The position numbers and the translations under genes were made by a program. The notes under the pieces are model-generated. The model was not told the origin of the DNA and searched no databases. It saw only the letters and a list, made by a program, of their open reading frames with translations. From positions 62,001-126,000 of the forward strand of contig JABSOZ010000014.1 of the NCBI GenBank assembly GCA_013215295.1: DNA of 64,000 bases, read 5' to 3'. The stretch is from Colwellia sp. GTDB lineage: Bacteria; Pseudomonadota; Gammaproteobacteria; Enterobacterales; Alteromonadaceae. This document shows, in pieces, positions 9,406 to 18,030 of the stretch; the stretch's first letter is position 1, and each line of letters starts with the position of its first letter.

Positions 9406-11166
9406 CTATATAAGTTGTTGTTCAACCCATTTAACCGTTAACTCTTCCAATAAATCCATGGGTAAACTACCATTTTTAAGCATTTGATCGTGAAAATCAC
9501 GTATGTTGAATTTCTCACCCAGCTTTTCTTCTGCCATTGCACGTAACTGGCGAATTTTTATCTCACCAATTTTGTATGAAAGTGCTTGTGCAGGCCAGCT
9601 AATGTAGCGATCAATTTGTGCAATAACATCTGCCATGCTTAGCGCGGTATTTTCCGCTAAGTAATCGATTGCTTGCTGGCGAGACCAACCTTTAGCATGC
9701 ATACCTGTATCTACGACTAAACGACAAGCGCGCCAAGCTTCATAGGTTAAACGACCAAAGTCACTATATGGGTCTTGATAGAAACCAATTTCTTTGCCTA
9801 AACGTTCTGAATATAACCCCCATCCTTCGCCAAACGCTGCGTGATAAAGTGTTTTTCTAAATTCAGGCATATCCACTTCTTGAGCAATTGCACTTTGCAT
9901 ATGATGTCCAGGCTCAGCTTCATGAAAGGTTAATGCTTCTAATGTATATAAAGGCTGACTTTTTAAGTCTTTAGTATCTATGAAATAAGTGCCTGACGTA
10001 GTACCACTGCCATCAGATGCTACGTAATACGCACCGCCATTTGGCGATGCTTTTATATCGAAGGTTGAACGTGGTAGTACTGAAAACCATTTCGGTAATT
10101 GTGCGGCCATTTTTCGAGTAATATAGCTGGCTTTTTCAATTAAATCGCGAGGATCATCGGTATAAAACTGTGGGTCTGTACGTAGATATTGAATAAAGTC
10201 GGTAAAGTCGCCTTTAAAGTTAACTTCCTTAATAATGACATCCATTTCTTGACGGATACGCGCCACTTCCTTTAAGCCTAAATTATGAATCTCATCAGCC
10301 GACATTGATGTGGTGGTATAAAACTCAATAAGGTATTGATAATATGCTTCACCATTTTTTAAAGAGCTAATCCCCACAGTTTTTCGGCAATTAGTCATGT
10401 ACTTTTGCGTGAAAAAATCATAAAACTTTTGATATTCTGGAATCACTTTTTTAGTAATCAACTCAGCGGCTTTCCTCTGATAACTCGCTTTGTCACTTAC
10501 GGTTATTTTCCTCGGCATGTTGAGCAATGGCTGATAAAAAAGGCTCTCATTTACGTCATCAACGATATGTTTGCTGATGCTTTTATCAACGTTCTTAAAA
10601 CTCTCACAGTAATGAGTATGACCTTGAGCAATCGCTTCAGTTAAATTGTCGATATGCTCTTGGTTGTAACGTGGAAAATCGGCAAGGCTGATGAGGTAAT
10701 TGTCGTAATCTTTAATGGTTAAGAAAGACATATTGGCCGGCGCACCAGCAAAGTAACTGTGAAACCCTGAGTAAATATTCATCGGGTAAAATTGGTCTAG
10801 CTGCTGATAACTTTTGGCTTCTGTTTGACGCTCATATTTAAATAAGCGATAAGTGATTTGTTCTTTAGCCGAAAGTGTCGATAGTTCAATCTTATCGAGC
10901 CTGCTAAGTAAAGACTGATTAAAGTTCTCACGCCTTTTTTCTGACTGTTTTGAAAACGATGGAAGTTTACCGTTCATGCGAAAAGCATCAGGATCTTTGC
11001 GGAAAAACACTTGTTCTTTATTGGCATTTTGCCAATGGTCATTTAACAGTTGTTCAAATTTTTGTGATGAGGGATTTTTTGTTTCATCAGCGTGAACTAA
11101 AAAGCTAGCACTTGTCGTCATAGATGAAATGAATAAAAGGGCGAGTGTGAATTTATTTCTTATCAT
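9406..11166 (-). CDS. DUF885 family secreted peptidase-like protein
   Basis: This 586-residue protein has an N-terminal signal peptide (LALLFISSMTTSASFLVHA). The key DUF885 signature is present: ALTFHEAEPGHHMQ, with His-Glu-x2-Pro-Gly-His-His as the likely zinc site, followed by AFGEGWGLYSERLG with a downstream Glu. The length is normal for the family. DUF885 proteins resemble zinc metallopeptidases of the gluzincin type and are often periplasmic lipoproteins or secreted enzymes in marine bacteria. It ends at a shared terminator and is divergent from the DUF1294 gene, 74 bp away. Confidence 0.9.
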   Translation of the reverse strand: MIRNKFTLALLFISSMTTSASFLVHADETKNPSSQKFEQLLNDHWQNANKEQVFFRKDPDAFRMNGKLPSFSKQSEKRRENFNQSLLSRLDKIELSTLSAKEQITYRLFKYERQTEAKSYQQLDQFYPMNIYSGFHSYFAGAPANMSFLTIKDYDNYLISLADFPRYNQEHIDNLTEAIAQGHTHYCESFKNVDKSISKHIVDDVNESLFYQPLLNMPRKITVSDKASYQRKAAELITKKVIPEYQKFYDFFTQKYMTNCRKTVGISSLKNGEAYYQYLIEFYTTTSMSADEIHNLGLKEVARIRQEMDVIIKEVNFKGDFTDFIQYLRTDPQFYTDDPRDLIEKASYITRKMAAQLPKWFSVLPRSTFDIKASPNGGAYYVASDGSGTTSGTYFIDTKDLKSQPLYTLEALTFHEAEPGHHMQSAIAQEVDMPEFRKTLYHAAFGEGWGLYSERLGKEIGFYQDPYSDFGRLTYEAWRACRLVVDTGMHAKGWSRQQAIDYLAENTALSMADVIAQIDRYISWPAQALSYKIGEIKIRQLRAMAEEKLGEKFNIRDFHDQMLKNGSLPMDLLEELTVKWVEQQLI

Positions 11167-11240
11167 TATTTTTATCTTTGTTTGATTTGGAAAGCGAGGT
11201 TAATATAGCAACTGCCGTAATGCTTACAAAGTAAATTAAT

Positions 11241-11588
11241 ATGTTTTCAAAAACTATCGCTATTTTGTTCCTGTTTATATTGGTATTTCTCTTTATTAAT
11301 AAAGGTCTCCATAGACTCATATTAGTGGAATATTTCACGTTAAGTGTTTTTACATTTTTACTTTATGCCATTGATAAAAACAATGCGATTAAAGGACGTA
11401 GACGTATCTCAGAAAAAACACTACAGATATCTGCGGCACTTGGAGGCTGGCCAGGAGCGTTATTAGCTCAACAAGCTTTTCGACATAAAACCCAAAAACG
11501 ATCCTTTATTTGGGTGCTATGGTTGGGGATTTTGATTAATACTGGCGTTTTTGCTTATTTCCTATATTCGGTTGTTTTCGGTCTTTAA
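11241..11588 (+). CDS. DUF1294 domain membrane protein
   Basis: This 115-residue protein has three predicted membrane spans, at about residues 4-20, 27-43 and 92-112. Between them is the DUF1294 core: LYAIDKNNAIKGRRRISEKT, then LGGWPGALLAQQAFRHKTQK. In other bacteria this domain is often fused to a cold-shock domain, which is absent here. Function is unknown. Confidence 0.88.
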   Translation: MFSKTIAILFLFILVFLFINKGLHRLILVEYFTLSVFTFLLYAIDKNNAIKGRRRISEKTLQISAALGGWPGALLAQQAFRHKTQKRSFIWVLWLGILINTGVFAYFLYSVVFGL

Positions 11589-11657
11589 ATTTTAGCAAGG
11601 CGTTTTCGGAGTCTGAGTTTTTTAAAAGGAGCTTTAGCAAAGCGTTATGCAGAAATA

Positions 11658-11684
11658 GTAGATGGAGTAAAATTCCATCTACTT
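11658..11684. terminator. Perfect 10-bp hairpin between convergent genes
   Basis: AGTAGATGGA (11658-11667) pairs with TCCATCTACT (11675-11684) around a 7-nt loop. It lies between the convergent DUF1294 and GH97 genes. T-runs on either side are short, so termination is likely but not certain. Confidence 0.55.
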
Positions 11685-11715
11685 TAAGACTATCTATATT
11701 GAATGGTTTAAGCCG

Positions 11716-13749
11716 TTATAAAGCTTTAAAGCGTATGGCTGCGCCACCACTTGTTGCCAGCGGTAATACTAATTCGTCGTTAGCCGTTACTTGTTTGTTT
11801 TCAATAATCATTTCATATGGGTTGTTAATCCATTCTGCATTTTTACCGTCGCGATAAATTTGCGCTTGATAACGTTTGCTCTTATCAAGAAAGTCTAACT
11901 TCAACGTTAATGTACGCGCCTTCTCATCGGTTAATGCGCCAACGAACCAGTCGTCGCCATCTCTTTCTTGACGAGCAAAAGCAACATATTCACCTACTTC
12001 ACCAGCAATCGCCTTACTTTCATGCCAGTTAGTGGGTACGTCTTTAATAAACTGAAATGCCGCTAAATTTGCTTGATAGTTTTTAGGTAAGTCCGCCGCC
12101 ATTTGAATAGGGCTATAAAGCACCACATATAATGCTAATTGTTTTGCTAGCGTGGTTTGTGGACGATTACTTTTATCACCTAAACCATTAAAGCTCATAT
12201 CGAAAATACCCGGTGTAAAATCCATCGGTCCCGCTAACATTCTCGTGAAAGGTAAAATAGTCGTGTGTTCAGGTGGATTAGGTGGCGTTCCCCAAGCATT
12301 AAATTCTTGGCCGCGGGCGCCTTCTCTTGAAATCCAATTAGGGTAAGTTCTGCGTAAACCGGTATCTTTAATCGGTTCATGGGTATTAATACTGATTTTA
12401 TGTTTAGCAGCTTCCGTTACACTATGTAGGTACTCACTTACCATGAACTGACTGTCGTGCCACTCTTTACGAATAATACCGTTTTCATCTATACGTTTAA
12501 TATCACCACCGTCAGCGACATAACCTGTTTTTACTTGTCGTACACCATGCTTCTCATAAAGCGCGTAAGCATCACTCATTTGATTACGGTAATTAGTGAC
12601 ATTGCCTGATGTTTCATGATGACCAATTAAGCGAACACCTTTTTTCTTACCGTATGCAGATACGGCTTCGATATCAAAGTCTTCATAAGATTTACTGAAG
12701 TTGAATACATCGCCATTGAAAAACCAATCGCCATCCCAACCGACGTTCCACCCTTCAACTAATACACCTGCAAAGCCATGTTCTGCAGCAAAGTCAATGT
12801 AACGCATGGTTTCACTTGTCGTTGCGCCGTGCTTATCGCCGCTTCCCCAAGTGTTAGCATTTATATGCATTCCCCACCAAATACCTATATATTTTGCGGG
12901 TTCTACCCAAGACACATCGCCCAATTTATTCGGTTCGTTAAGGTTTAATATTAAGTCGGAATTGAGTAAACCCACAGCATCTTTGCTGATTTGAATCGTG
13001 CGCCATGGGCTTTTAAAGTCAGTTTTTGTTTTAACTAATATGCCATCAGACCAAGGTGTTAAATCTGCTTTTAAAACACCTGGACGTTTTTGATTAATGG
13101 TCATTGCGGCATAATCAACTAATGCGGCTTCATGAATACTAATGTGAGTACCAGAGTCTAGTTTAAAGGTAAAAGGTGTATGAGCGCGGTCAACCGATGC
13201 AACATCAGTGGTGTTATAAATATATTCATAACGATTCCAACCACGTGCAGGTATCCACCATGCGGTGGCTTTTTTCTCGTCATTTATCGCAAACTCGGTG
13301 AATTCATTAATAATCTCGACTTGATCTAAGTTTTTTTGTTTTGGTACTTCGTAACGAAAACCAACACCGTCATTGAAGAGGCGAAAACGCACGTTGAATT
13401 TTTTAGCATCGGACTTATCACTTGTTGAAAAAGTGACGAATAACTCATTATGATGATCAGTAACATTTTTGCGTTCACCCCAAGGTAATTGCCATACTGA
13501 TTTGGCTGATTTTTCTTTACTTGATGAAAGGGTAAATCCGTCACTAAATGGCATAGTATTTTTAAATGCCAAGCCTAATCGGGAAGGTTTGATAATGCTT
13601 TCACCTGAAAAGCTAATTTTATAACTTGGTTTACCCTCGTCATTAACGCTGAGAACAATTTTTCCGTCTGGAGAACTCACCTCAACAGTTTGTGCAAATA
13701 TACTGTGTGAAAACAACAGTACGCTAAGGCTAAGTATGATTTTTTTCAT
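11716..13749 (-). CDS. Glycoside hydrolase family 97 (alpha-glucosidase, SusB-like)
   Basis: This 677-residue protein has a signal peptide (LSVLLFSHSIFAQ), so it is periplasmic. The N-terminal beta-sandwich (SPDGKIVLSVNDEGKPSYKI) and the central barrel with GFAGVLVEGWNVGWDG, SINTHEPIKDTGLRRTYPN and EGARGQEFNAWG are hallmarks of GH97. The conserved glutamates in HEPIK and EGARGQE are those expected of the inverting alpha-glucosidase branch rather than the retaining galactosidase branch. It would release glucose from maltodextrins entering the periplasm. A LacI-type box lies 64 bp upstream of the ATG, the same box found before the pullulanases. Confidence 0.93.
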   Translation of the reverse strand: MKKIILSLSVLLFSHSIFAQTVEVSSPDGKIVLSVNDEGKPSYKISFSGESIIKPSRLGLAFKNTMPFSDGFTLSSSKEKSAKSVWQLPWGERKNVTDHHNELFVTFSTSDKSDAKKFNVRFRLFNDGVGFRYEVPKQKNLDQVEIINEFTEFAINDEKKATAWWIPARGWNRYEYIYNTTDVASVDRAHTPFTFKLDSGTHISIHEAALVDYAAMTINQKRPGVLKADLTPWSDGILVKTKTDFKSPWRTIQISKDAVGLLNSDLILNLNEPNKLGDVSWVEPAKYIGIWWGMHINANTWGSGDKHGATTSETMRYIDFAAEHGFAGVLVEGWNVGWDGDWFFNGDVFNFSKSYEDFDIEAVSAYGKKKGVRLIGHHETSGNVTNYRNQMSDAYALYEKHGVRQVKTGYVADGGDIKRIDENGIIRKEWHDSQFMVSEYLHSVTEAAKHKISINTHEPIKDTGLRRTYPNWISREGARGQEFNAWGTPPNPPEHTTILPFTRMLAGPMDFTPGIFDMSFNGLGDKSNRPQTTLAKQLALYVVLYSPIQMAADLPKNYQANLAAFQFIKDVPTNWHESKAIAGEVGEYVAFARQERDGDDWFVGALTDEKARTLTLKLDFLDKSKRYQAQIYRDGKNAEWINNPYEMIIENKQVTANDELVLPLATSGGAAIRFKAL

Positions 13750-13812
13750 GAATATTCCCGATGTTTTTTATTACATCAAGCATAAAGGACTTGCGCAAAA
13801 TTACCGCTAACC

Positions 13813-13826
13813 TACATACGTATTCA
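13813..13826 (-). promoter_or_regulatory. LacI-type operator (putative MalR box), copy 1
   Basis: TACATACGTATTCA lies 64 bp upstream of the GH97 start. The same 14-mer occurs upstream of both pullulanase genes. A fully palindromic relative (TGAATACGTATTCA) lies between the binding lipoprotein and the TonB receptor. The central CG and near-dyad symmetry are typical of LacI-family operators. Naming it MalR is inference, as no regulator gene is in the window. Confidence 0.75.
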
Positions 13827-14014
13827 TCCATCTTATGATGAATAATCAAGCTTATTCTATAAAAAAATAGTGTGATTGGCGTTATAAAGCACAAGCAACA
13901 AAAGCTAAAGCAATAAAACGCGTGTTTGTGGAACAAGGGGAGGGGTTTTAATAGAGGCGTAATTCAGGTTTATATAAAAACCAATGAGTTATATTGTAAG
14001 GTTTGTGGGTAATA

Positions 14015-14049
14015 CAAAACGCTATTGATTGATTATCATACCAATAGCG
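14015..14049 (-). terminator. Probable terminator of the acyltransferase gene
   Basis: CGCTATTG (14020-14027) pairs perfectly with CAATAGCG (14042-14049) around a 14-nt loop. On the minus strand it is followed by TTTTGTATT. It lies 20 bp after the acyltransferase stop. Confidence 0.5.
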
Positions 14050-14068
14050 AAATACTTTTTATCACACT

Positions 14069-14968
14069 TTATCCGTTAGGTAAGGCAAACGAATTACCTT
14101 TCGAATACAAATGCAGGTAACAGCCTTTCCCTGCTAGGGTTAATCGGTATGTGATTTCAGCTCTTTCTAGAAAACCTTGCTCAACAAGACCTTTTTCGAT
14201 TAAAAAATCGAACATAGTATTTGATAATTCACCCATTTTTGCTTTTGCGCTTATTTCCATTTTAGTCGCAACCCCTTTAATAGAGTTAATGGCATAAAGC
14301 GCACGAATAATTGCAGCTTCTTTATCACCTATTTTGGGCATGCGACCTTGGTATGGTGGAAATTGTTTAGTTGGATATTTGCCATAAACACTTTTATAAG
14401 AGGCTTGCATCGCTTGAATATCATCGTCTTTATTATGGGTCAGTTTAAAGATATGAAAAACGCCAGTTTCTTTACTGAGGTAATCGACTTTGGCTAAAAA
14501 AATAGGTAATTCACATCCTTGAGCAACATGGTAAAAACCTGTTTTCCATTTTGCTACCCCGCCTCGTGTGCCTTCAGGGGTAAATAAGAAAAATACCCGT
14601 TTACCTTTTTGTGTTTCAATAAACTGCTTAATTTGATCAACCTGACCTAAACCTGCAGCGGATCGATCGATAGGCATAGCGCCAAGAAACATCAGCCAAC
14701 GACCCAAAATTGGTACTCGGCACATACTGTCTTTAATTGAAAAGTATATTTTTATATCTTGTAATATGGCGGCGCCAAGCGCATAAAAAAAATCCCAGTT
14801 TGAGGTGTGCGGCGCTGCGATAGTAATTCCTGCACCTTCTGGCGTTACTTTGCATAGTTTCCAGCCCGCAATTTTAAACCAAAGGTTAAAAAGGAACTTT
14901 AGAATGTATTTACTGAAAATACCGTCAAAGATAGTTTTTTCACGAATACGGAGATTTTTTGTCGACAT
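14069..14968 (-). CDS. PlsC-like acyltransferase fused to a C-terminal winged-helix-like domain
   Basis: The first 180 residues of this 299-residue protein form a lysophospholipid acyltransferase domain. The catalytic His-x4-Asp is in APHTSNWDFF (residues about 53-62), the substrate-binding block in FLGAMPIDRSAAG, and the third motif in FLFTPEGTRGG. The remaining 100 residues are not typical of PlsC. From about residue 215 (KEAAIIRALYAINSIKGVA) through MFDFLIEKGLVEQGFLERAE to the end they read like a winged-helix MarR-like fold. It has no signal peptide, and a short hydrophobic segment is present near residue 25. The natural acceptor lipid is not apparent. Confidence 0.82.
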   Translation of the reverse strand: MSTKNLRIREKTIFDGIFSKYILKFLFNLWFKIAGWKLCKVTPEGAGITIAAPHTSNWDFFYALGAAILQDIKIYFSIKDSMCRVPILGRWLMFLGAMPIDRSAAGLGQVDQIKQFIETQKGKRVFFLFTPEGTRGGVAKWKTGFYHVAQGCELPIFLAKVDYLSKETGVFHIFKLTHNKDDDIQAMQASYKSVYGKYPTKQFPPYQGRMPKIGDKEAAIIRALYAINSIKGVATKMEISAKAKMGELSNTMFDFLIEKGLVEQGFLERAEITYRLTLAGKGCYLHLYSKGNSFALPNG

Positions 14969-15487
14969 AATGAGATTACATAAAGATTAAGGGGTAATGT
15001 TAAATAATAGCATGTTTGTGCTATTTATTTGGCGTGATAAGCAGAACATAGAACCTCAATCATAGATTCGCGCTATTAGCTAATCAAAGCAGTGTTAGGT
15101 TTTTAAATATCAGTGTGAGTAAACTGAGCAATAACTCGTTAGATGACAGCTATTTAAATAAAACTGAGATTCAGCAATAAATATTCACCAGTACTGTATA
15201 AACACAGAACACTAGCGGACAGTTACCCGATAGGTCTTATTTTCACTAAAAATCAGACATTTCTACCGCGGAGAGAATTATTTGCGGGTTCATCAGACAA
15301 ACTAATAAAATAAAAATCGATTGAAGTGCTATCTTTATAATGTATTGAATAGCAATAAATGAACTTGAGAGAACATTAGGGTATCGTTAATATCTAGTTC
15401 TGTAGAAAATATTAGTTTATTAGTTAAGTTCTCATTAAAAATTAAAAATTAAAAATTAAAAATTAAAAAACCGGAAGGACTCATTAA
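14969..15487. other. 519-bp divergent intergenic region
   Basis: This AT-rich region lies between the divergent acyltransferase and hybrid kinase genes. No coding frame could be supported on either strand. Its clear feature is a five-copy heptamer repeat at 15434-15468 directly before the kinase ribosome-binding site (GGAAGGA). Confidence 0.6.
15434..15468 (+). repeat. Five tandem copies of heptamer ATTAAAA
   Basis: Five perfect consecutive ATTAAAA units run from 15434 to 15468. They end 19 bases before the start codon of the MHYT hybrid kinase and immediately before its GGAAGGA ribosome-binding site. Simple repeats at this position can change length by slippage and so alter promoter or translation strength. 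Confidence 0.9.
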
Positions 15488-17914
15488 ATGCTAAGTCTTG
15501 AATTTATTGATAGTAGTGCTGAACTTGTCGGCCAGATGAGCTACACCTACTCATATTGGCTAGTACTATTTTCCTACCTTATTGCTTGGTTGGGGGCCTA
15601 CGCAGGTTTGAACACCGTACCTTCTATAGTAGAGTCCAATAAAATGCTGACCAAATATATTTGGCATTTTTCTGGTGCTATTGCAATGGGAATAGCCGTA
15701 TGGTCTATGCACTTTGTCGGTATGTTAGCCTTTAAGCTCCCGGTGATGATGCACCATGATGTAAGCCTTACTGCAATTTCAATTATTCCCGCTATATTGG
15801 CCAGTTACCTTGCCATTGCCATTTTCATTAAAGACAATGTTGCTAAATATGAATTTATCATCGGCGGCATATTTTTGGGTGCTGGTATAGGGTTAATGCA
15901 CTATATAGGTATGGAGGCAATGTATGGTAATTTCATTTTAAAATATGATATTTTTAACTTTTTATTATCTATTCTTGTTGCGGTTGTCTTAGCAAGTATC
16001 GCTTTATATATTGGCATTAATCAATTCAAACAAAGTAAAGTCGCTCCACAACTAGCCGGATCATCGGCTATCATTGGTGCAGCCATTACTGGAATGCATT
16101 ATATGGGGATGAAAGCGTCTCACTTTTTACCCGCTGAACATGATCATCTTCAAAAGATGGGCTTATCACATGACAACATGATCATTATCATCGTGTCACT
16201 GACCTTGTTTTTATCCTTATTGGCGATCACTTCATCCATCATTCACCATATCATTGTAAACTTGGTTACCGCTAGAAAAGCGGCAGAAATTGCAAGTAAA
16301 GCTAAATCTGAATTTTTGGCTACCATGAGCCATGAAATCAGAACGCCGATGAATGGTGTGATAGGCATGACGAACCTGCTACTTGATACGCCGTTAAATA
16401 AAGAACAGCATAATTTTGCAAAAACAGTAAAATATAGTGCTGAATCTCTGTTGACTGTCATTAATGATATTCTTGATTTTTCTAAAGTTGAATCAGGCAT
16501 GTTAGAGCTTGAACTTCTTGAATTTGATTTAGAATTATTGTTGCATGACGTGGGCAGCAGTATTGCTTTTCAAGCTCATAATAAGAAGCTTGAATTGATT
16601 TGTCCGGCTAACATTGTGCCGAGTCATTTATTCATTGCAGACCCTGGACGTATCCGTCAAATACTCAACAATCTGATTGGTAATGCCATTAAATTCACCG
16701 AACAAGGTGAAGTCTCAGTCTATTGCAAAGTGCAAGAGCAGACTGAGCAAAGTACAAAACTCTGCTTTGAGATTTCTGATACAGGGATCGGTCTTACTGA
16801 TGAACAGCAAGGCAAACTTTTTGAACGTTTCAGTCAAGCCGACGGCTCAACTACTCGAAAATACGGTGGCACAGGATTAGGGTTATCTATAAGTAAACAA
16901 TTAGTGGAATTGATGGATGGTGAAATAGGTATCAGAAGCGTTGAAGGTAAAGGTTCAACATTTTGGTTCACTATTAATGTTGGTAATGCCAAAACTAATA
17001 CCCAGCAGCCAAAGAAAGCTTTTGACAATTTACAGGATCAAAAAATACTGGTGGTTGATGACAATTTAACCAATAGGACCTTGTTAGGCGAACTGTTTAC
17101 TAAATGGCAAGTTGAACATACATTGGTTGAGAGTGGTCAAAAAGCGTTAGCAAAACTCACTGAAGAAAGTGCAAAAGGGCTTCCTTACCATATTGCTATT
17201 CTAGACATGCAAATGCCGCAAATGGATGGTTTTCAGTTGGGGACAAAGATCAAAAGTGAGAATAGCCTTTTTCAAAATACTCGTTTAATGATGCTCACCT
17301 CACAAGGGCAAAGAGGAGATGCTGAGAAGTTAAAAGCCGTAGGTTTTAGCGGATATCTTAATAAACCTATCGACCAAACTGTTCTCTACAATACTTTAAT
17401 GACAATAGCCGGGGAAGATTCCCCAGAACAAAAATTAGTTACGGCATACAGCAATCGTGAACTTCCGCAGTTCAAAGCAAAGGTGCTGGTCGTAGAAGAC
17501 AATGCCGTTAATCAGAAAGTAGCTCAAGGTCTATTGAAAAAATTTGGTTTGCAAGTTGATTTAGCCGCCAATGGAGAAGAAGCGTTAGATACTTTACAGA
17601 ATTTTCCTTTTGATTTAGTACTTATGGATTGTCAAATGCCAGTAATGGATGGGTATGAAGCGACTCAACGAATTCGTCTGCCAGAATCGAAGGTACTTAA
17701 TCGAGAGATACCCATAATAGCCATGACGGCCAATTCAATGGAGGGCGATCGAGATAAGTGTCTAGAAGTAGGCATGAACGACTTTATTTCTAAGCCAATC
17801 AACCCGAATAAGTTACAGGAAGCATTAAAACGCTGGTTACCTAAGTCTGACGCTAAAGTTGAGCAGCCAGTACTGATGGACCACGAAGTTATACCAAGCC
17901 AATTAAGTTCCTGA
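15488..17914 (+). CDS. MHYT-domain hybrid sensor histidine kinase with two receiver domains
   Basis: The N-terminal 245 residues of this 808-residue protein are an MHYT sensor of about seven membrane helices. The Met-His motifs are visible ([29 protein letters not shown]); MHYT domains are proposed to bind copper and sense diatomic gases. The cytoplasmic part has a HisKA domain with the phospho-accepting His in [11 protein letters not shown] (about residue 281). A HATPase domain follows ([37 protein letters not shown]). Two receivers come last (Asp in [11 protein letters not shown] near 572 and in [11 protein letters not shown] near 712). No Hpt domain follows, so a separate phosphotransfer protein is expected. 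Translation is preceded by GGAAGGA. Confidence 0.96.
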   Translation: MLSLEFIDSSAELVGQMSYTYSYWLVLFSYLIAWLGAYAGLNTVPSIVESNKMLTKYIWHFSGAIAMGIAVWSMHFVGMLAFKLPVMMHHDVSLTAISIIPAILASYLAIAIFIKDNVAKYEFIIGGIFLGAGIGLMHYIGMEAMYGNFILKYDIFNFLLSILVAVVLASIALYIGINQFKQSKVAPQLAGSSAIIGAAITGMHYMGMKASHFLPAEHDHLQKMGLSHDNMIIIIVSLTLFLSLLAITSSIIHHIIVNLVTARKAAEIASKAKSEFLATMSHEIRTPMNGVIGMTNLLLDTPLNKEQHNFAKTVKYSAESLLTVINDILDFSKVESGMLELELLEFDLELLLHDVGSSIAFQAHNKKLELICPANIVPSHLFIADPGRIRQILNNLIGNAIKFTEQGEVSVYCKVQEQTEQSTKLCFEISDTGIGLTDEQQGKLFERFSQADGSTTRKYGGTGLGLSISKQLVELMDGEIGIRSVEGKGSTFWFTINVGNAKTNTQQPKKAFDNLQDQKILVVDDNLTNRTLLGELFTKWQVEHTLVESGQKALAKLTEESAKGLPYHIAILDMQMPQMDGFQLGTKIKSENSLFQNTRLMMLTSQGQRGDAEKLKAVGFSGYLNKPIDQTVLYNTLMTIAGEDSPEQKLVTAYSNRELPQFKAKVLVVEDNAVNQKVAQGLLKKFGLQVDLAANGEEALDTLQNFPFDLVLMDCQMPVMDGYEATQRIRLPESKVLNREIPIIAMTANSMEGDRDKCLEVGMNDFISKPINPNKLQEALKRWLPKSDAKVEQPVLMDHEVIPSQLSS

Positions 17915-17940
17915 GTAGGAACTTAATTGGCTTGGTTTTA
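17893..17940 (+). terminator. 20-bp perfect hairpin terminator overlapping the kinase stop codon
   Basis: The arms at 17893-17912 and 17917-17936 pair perfectly over 20 bp around a GAGT loop, and TTTTA follows. The left arm contains the last six codons of the hybrid kinase, and the TGA stop (17912-17914) lies at the loop. Confidence 0.9.
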
Positions 17941-18030
17941 GTCTCTGTTTTATCTATCCGTCAGTTTTGTGGAGACCCTTGGACATCAATCCCAACTGTT
18001 GATTAGCAACCTCAAACATTATGTATAGTA

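Larger units (their letters stand above)
13750..14068. other. GH97 promoter region and acyltransferase 3' region
   Basis: This 319-bp gap has no supported gene. It holds the LacI-type box at 13813-13826 near the GH97 end and a hairpin at 14020-14049 after the acyltransferase stop. Confidence 0.6.

Noticed and set aside
13730-13936. 68-residue minus-strand reading frame upstream of GH97
   Set aside because: It overlaps the GH97 start and covers the operator; probably a chance frame.
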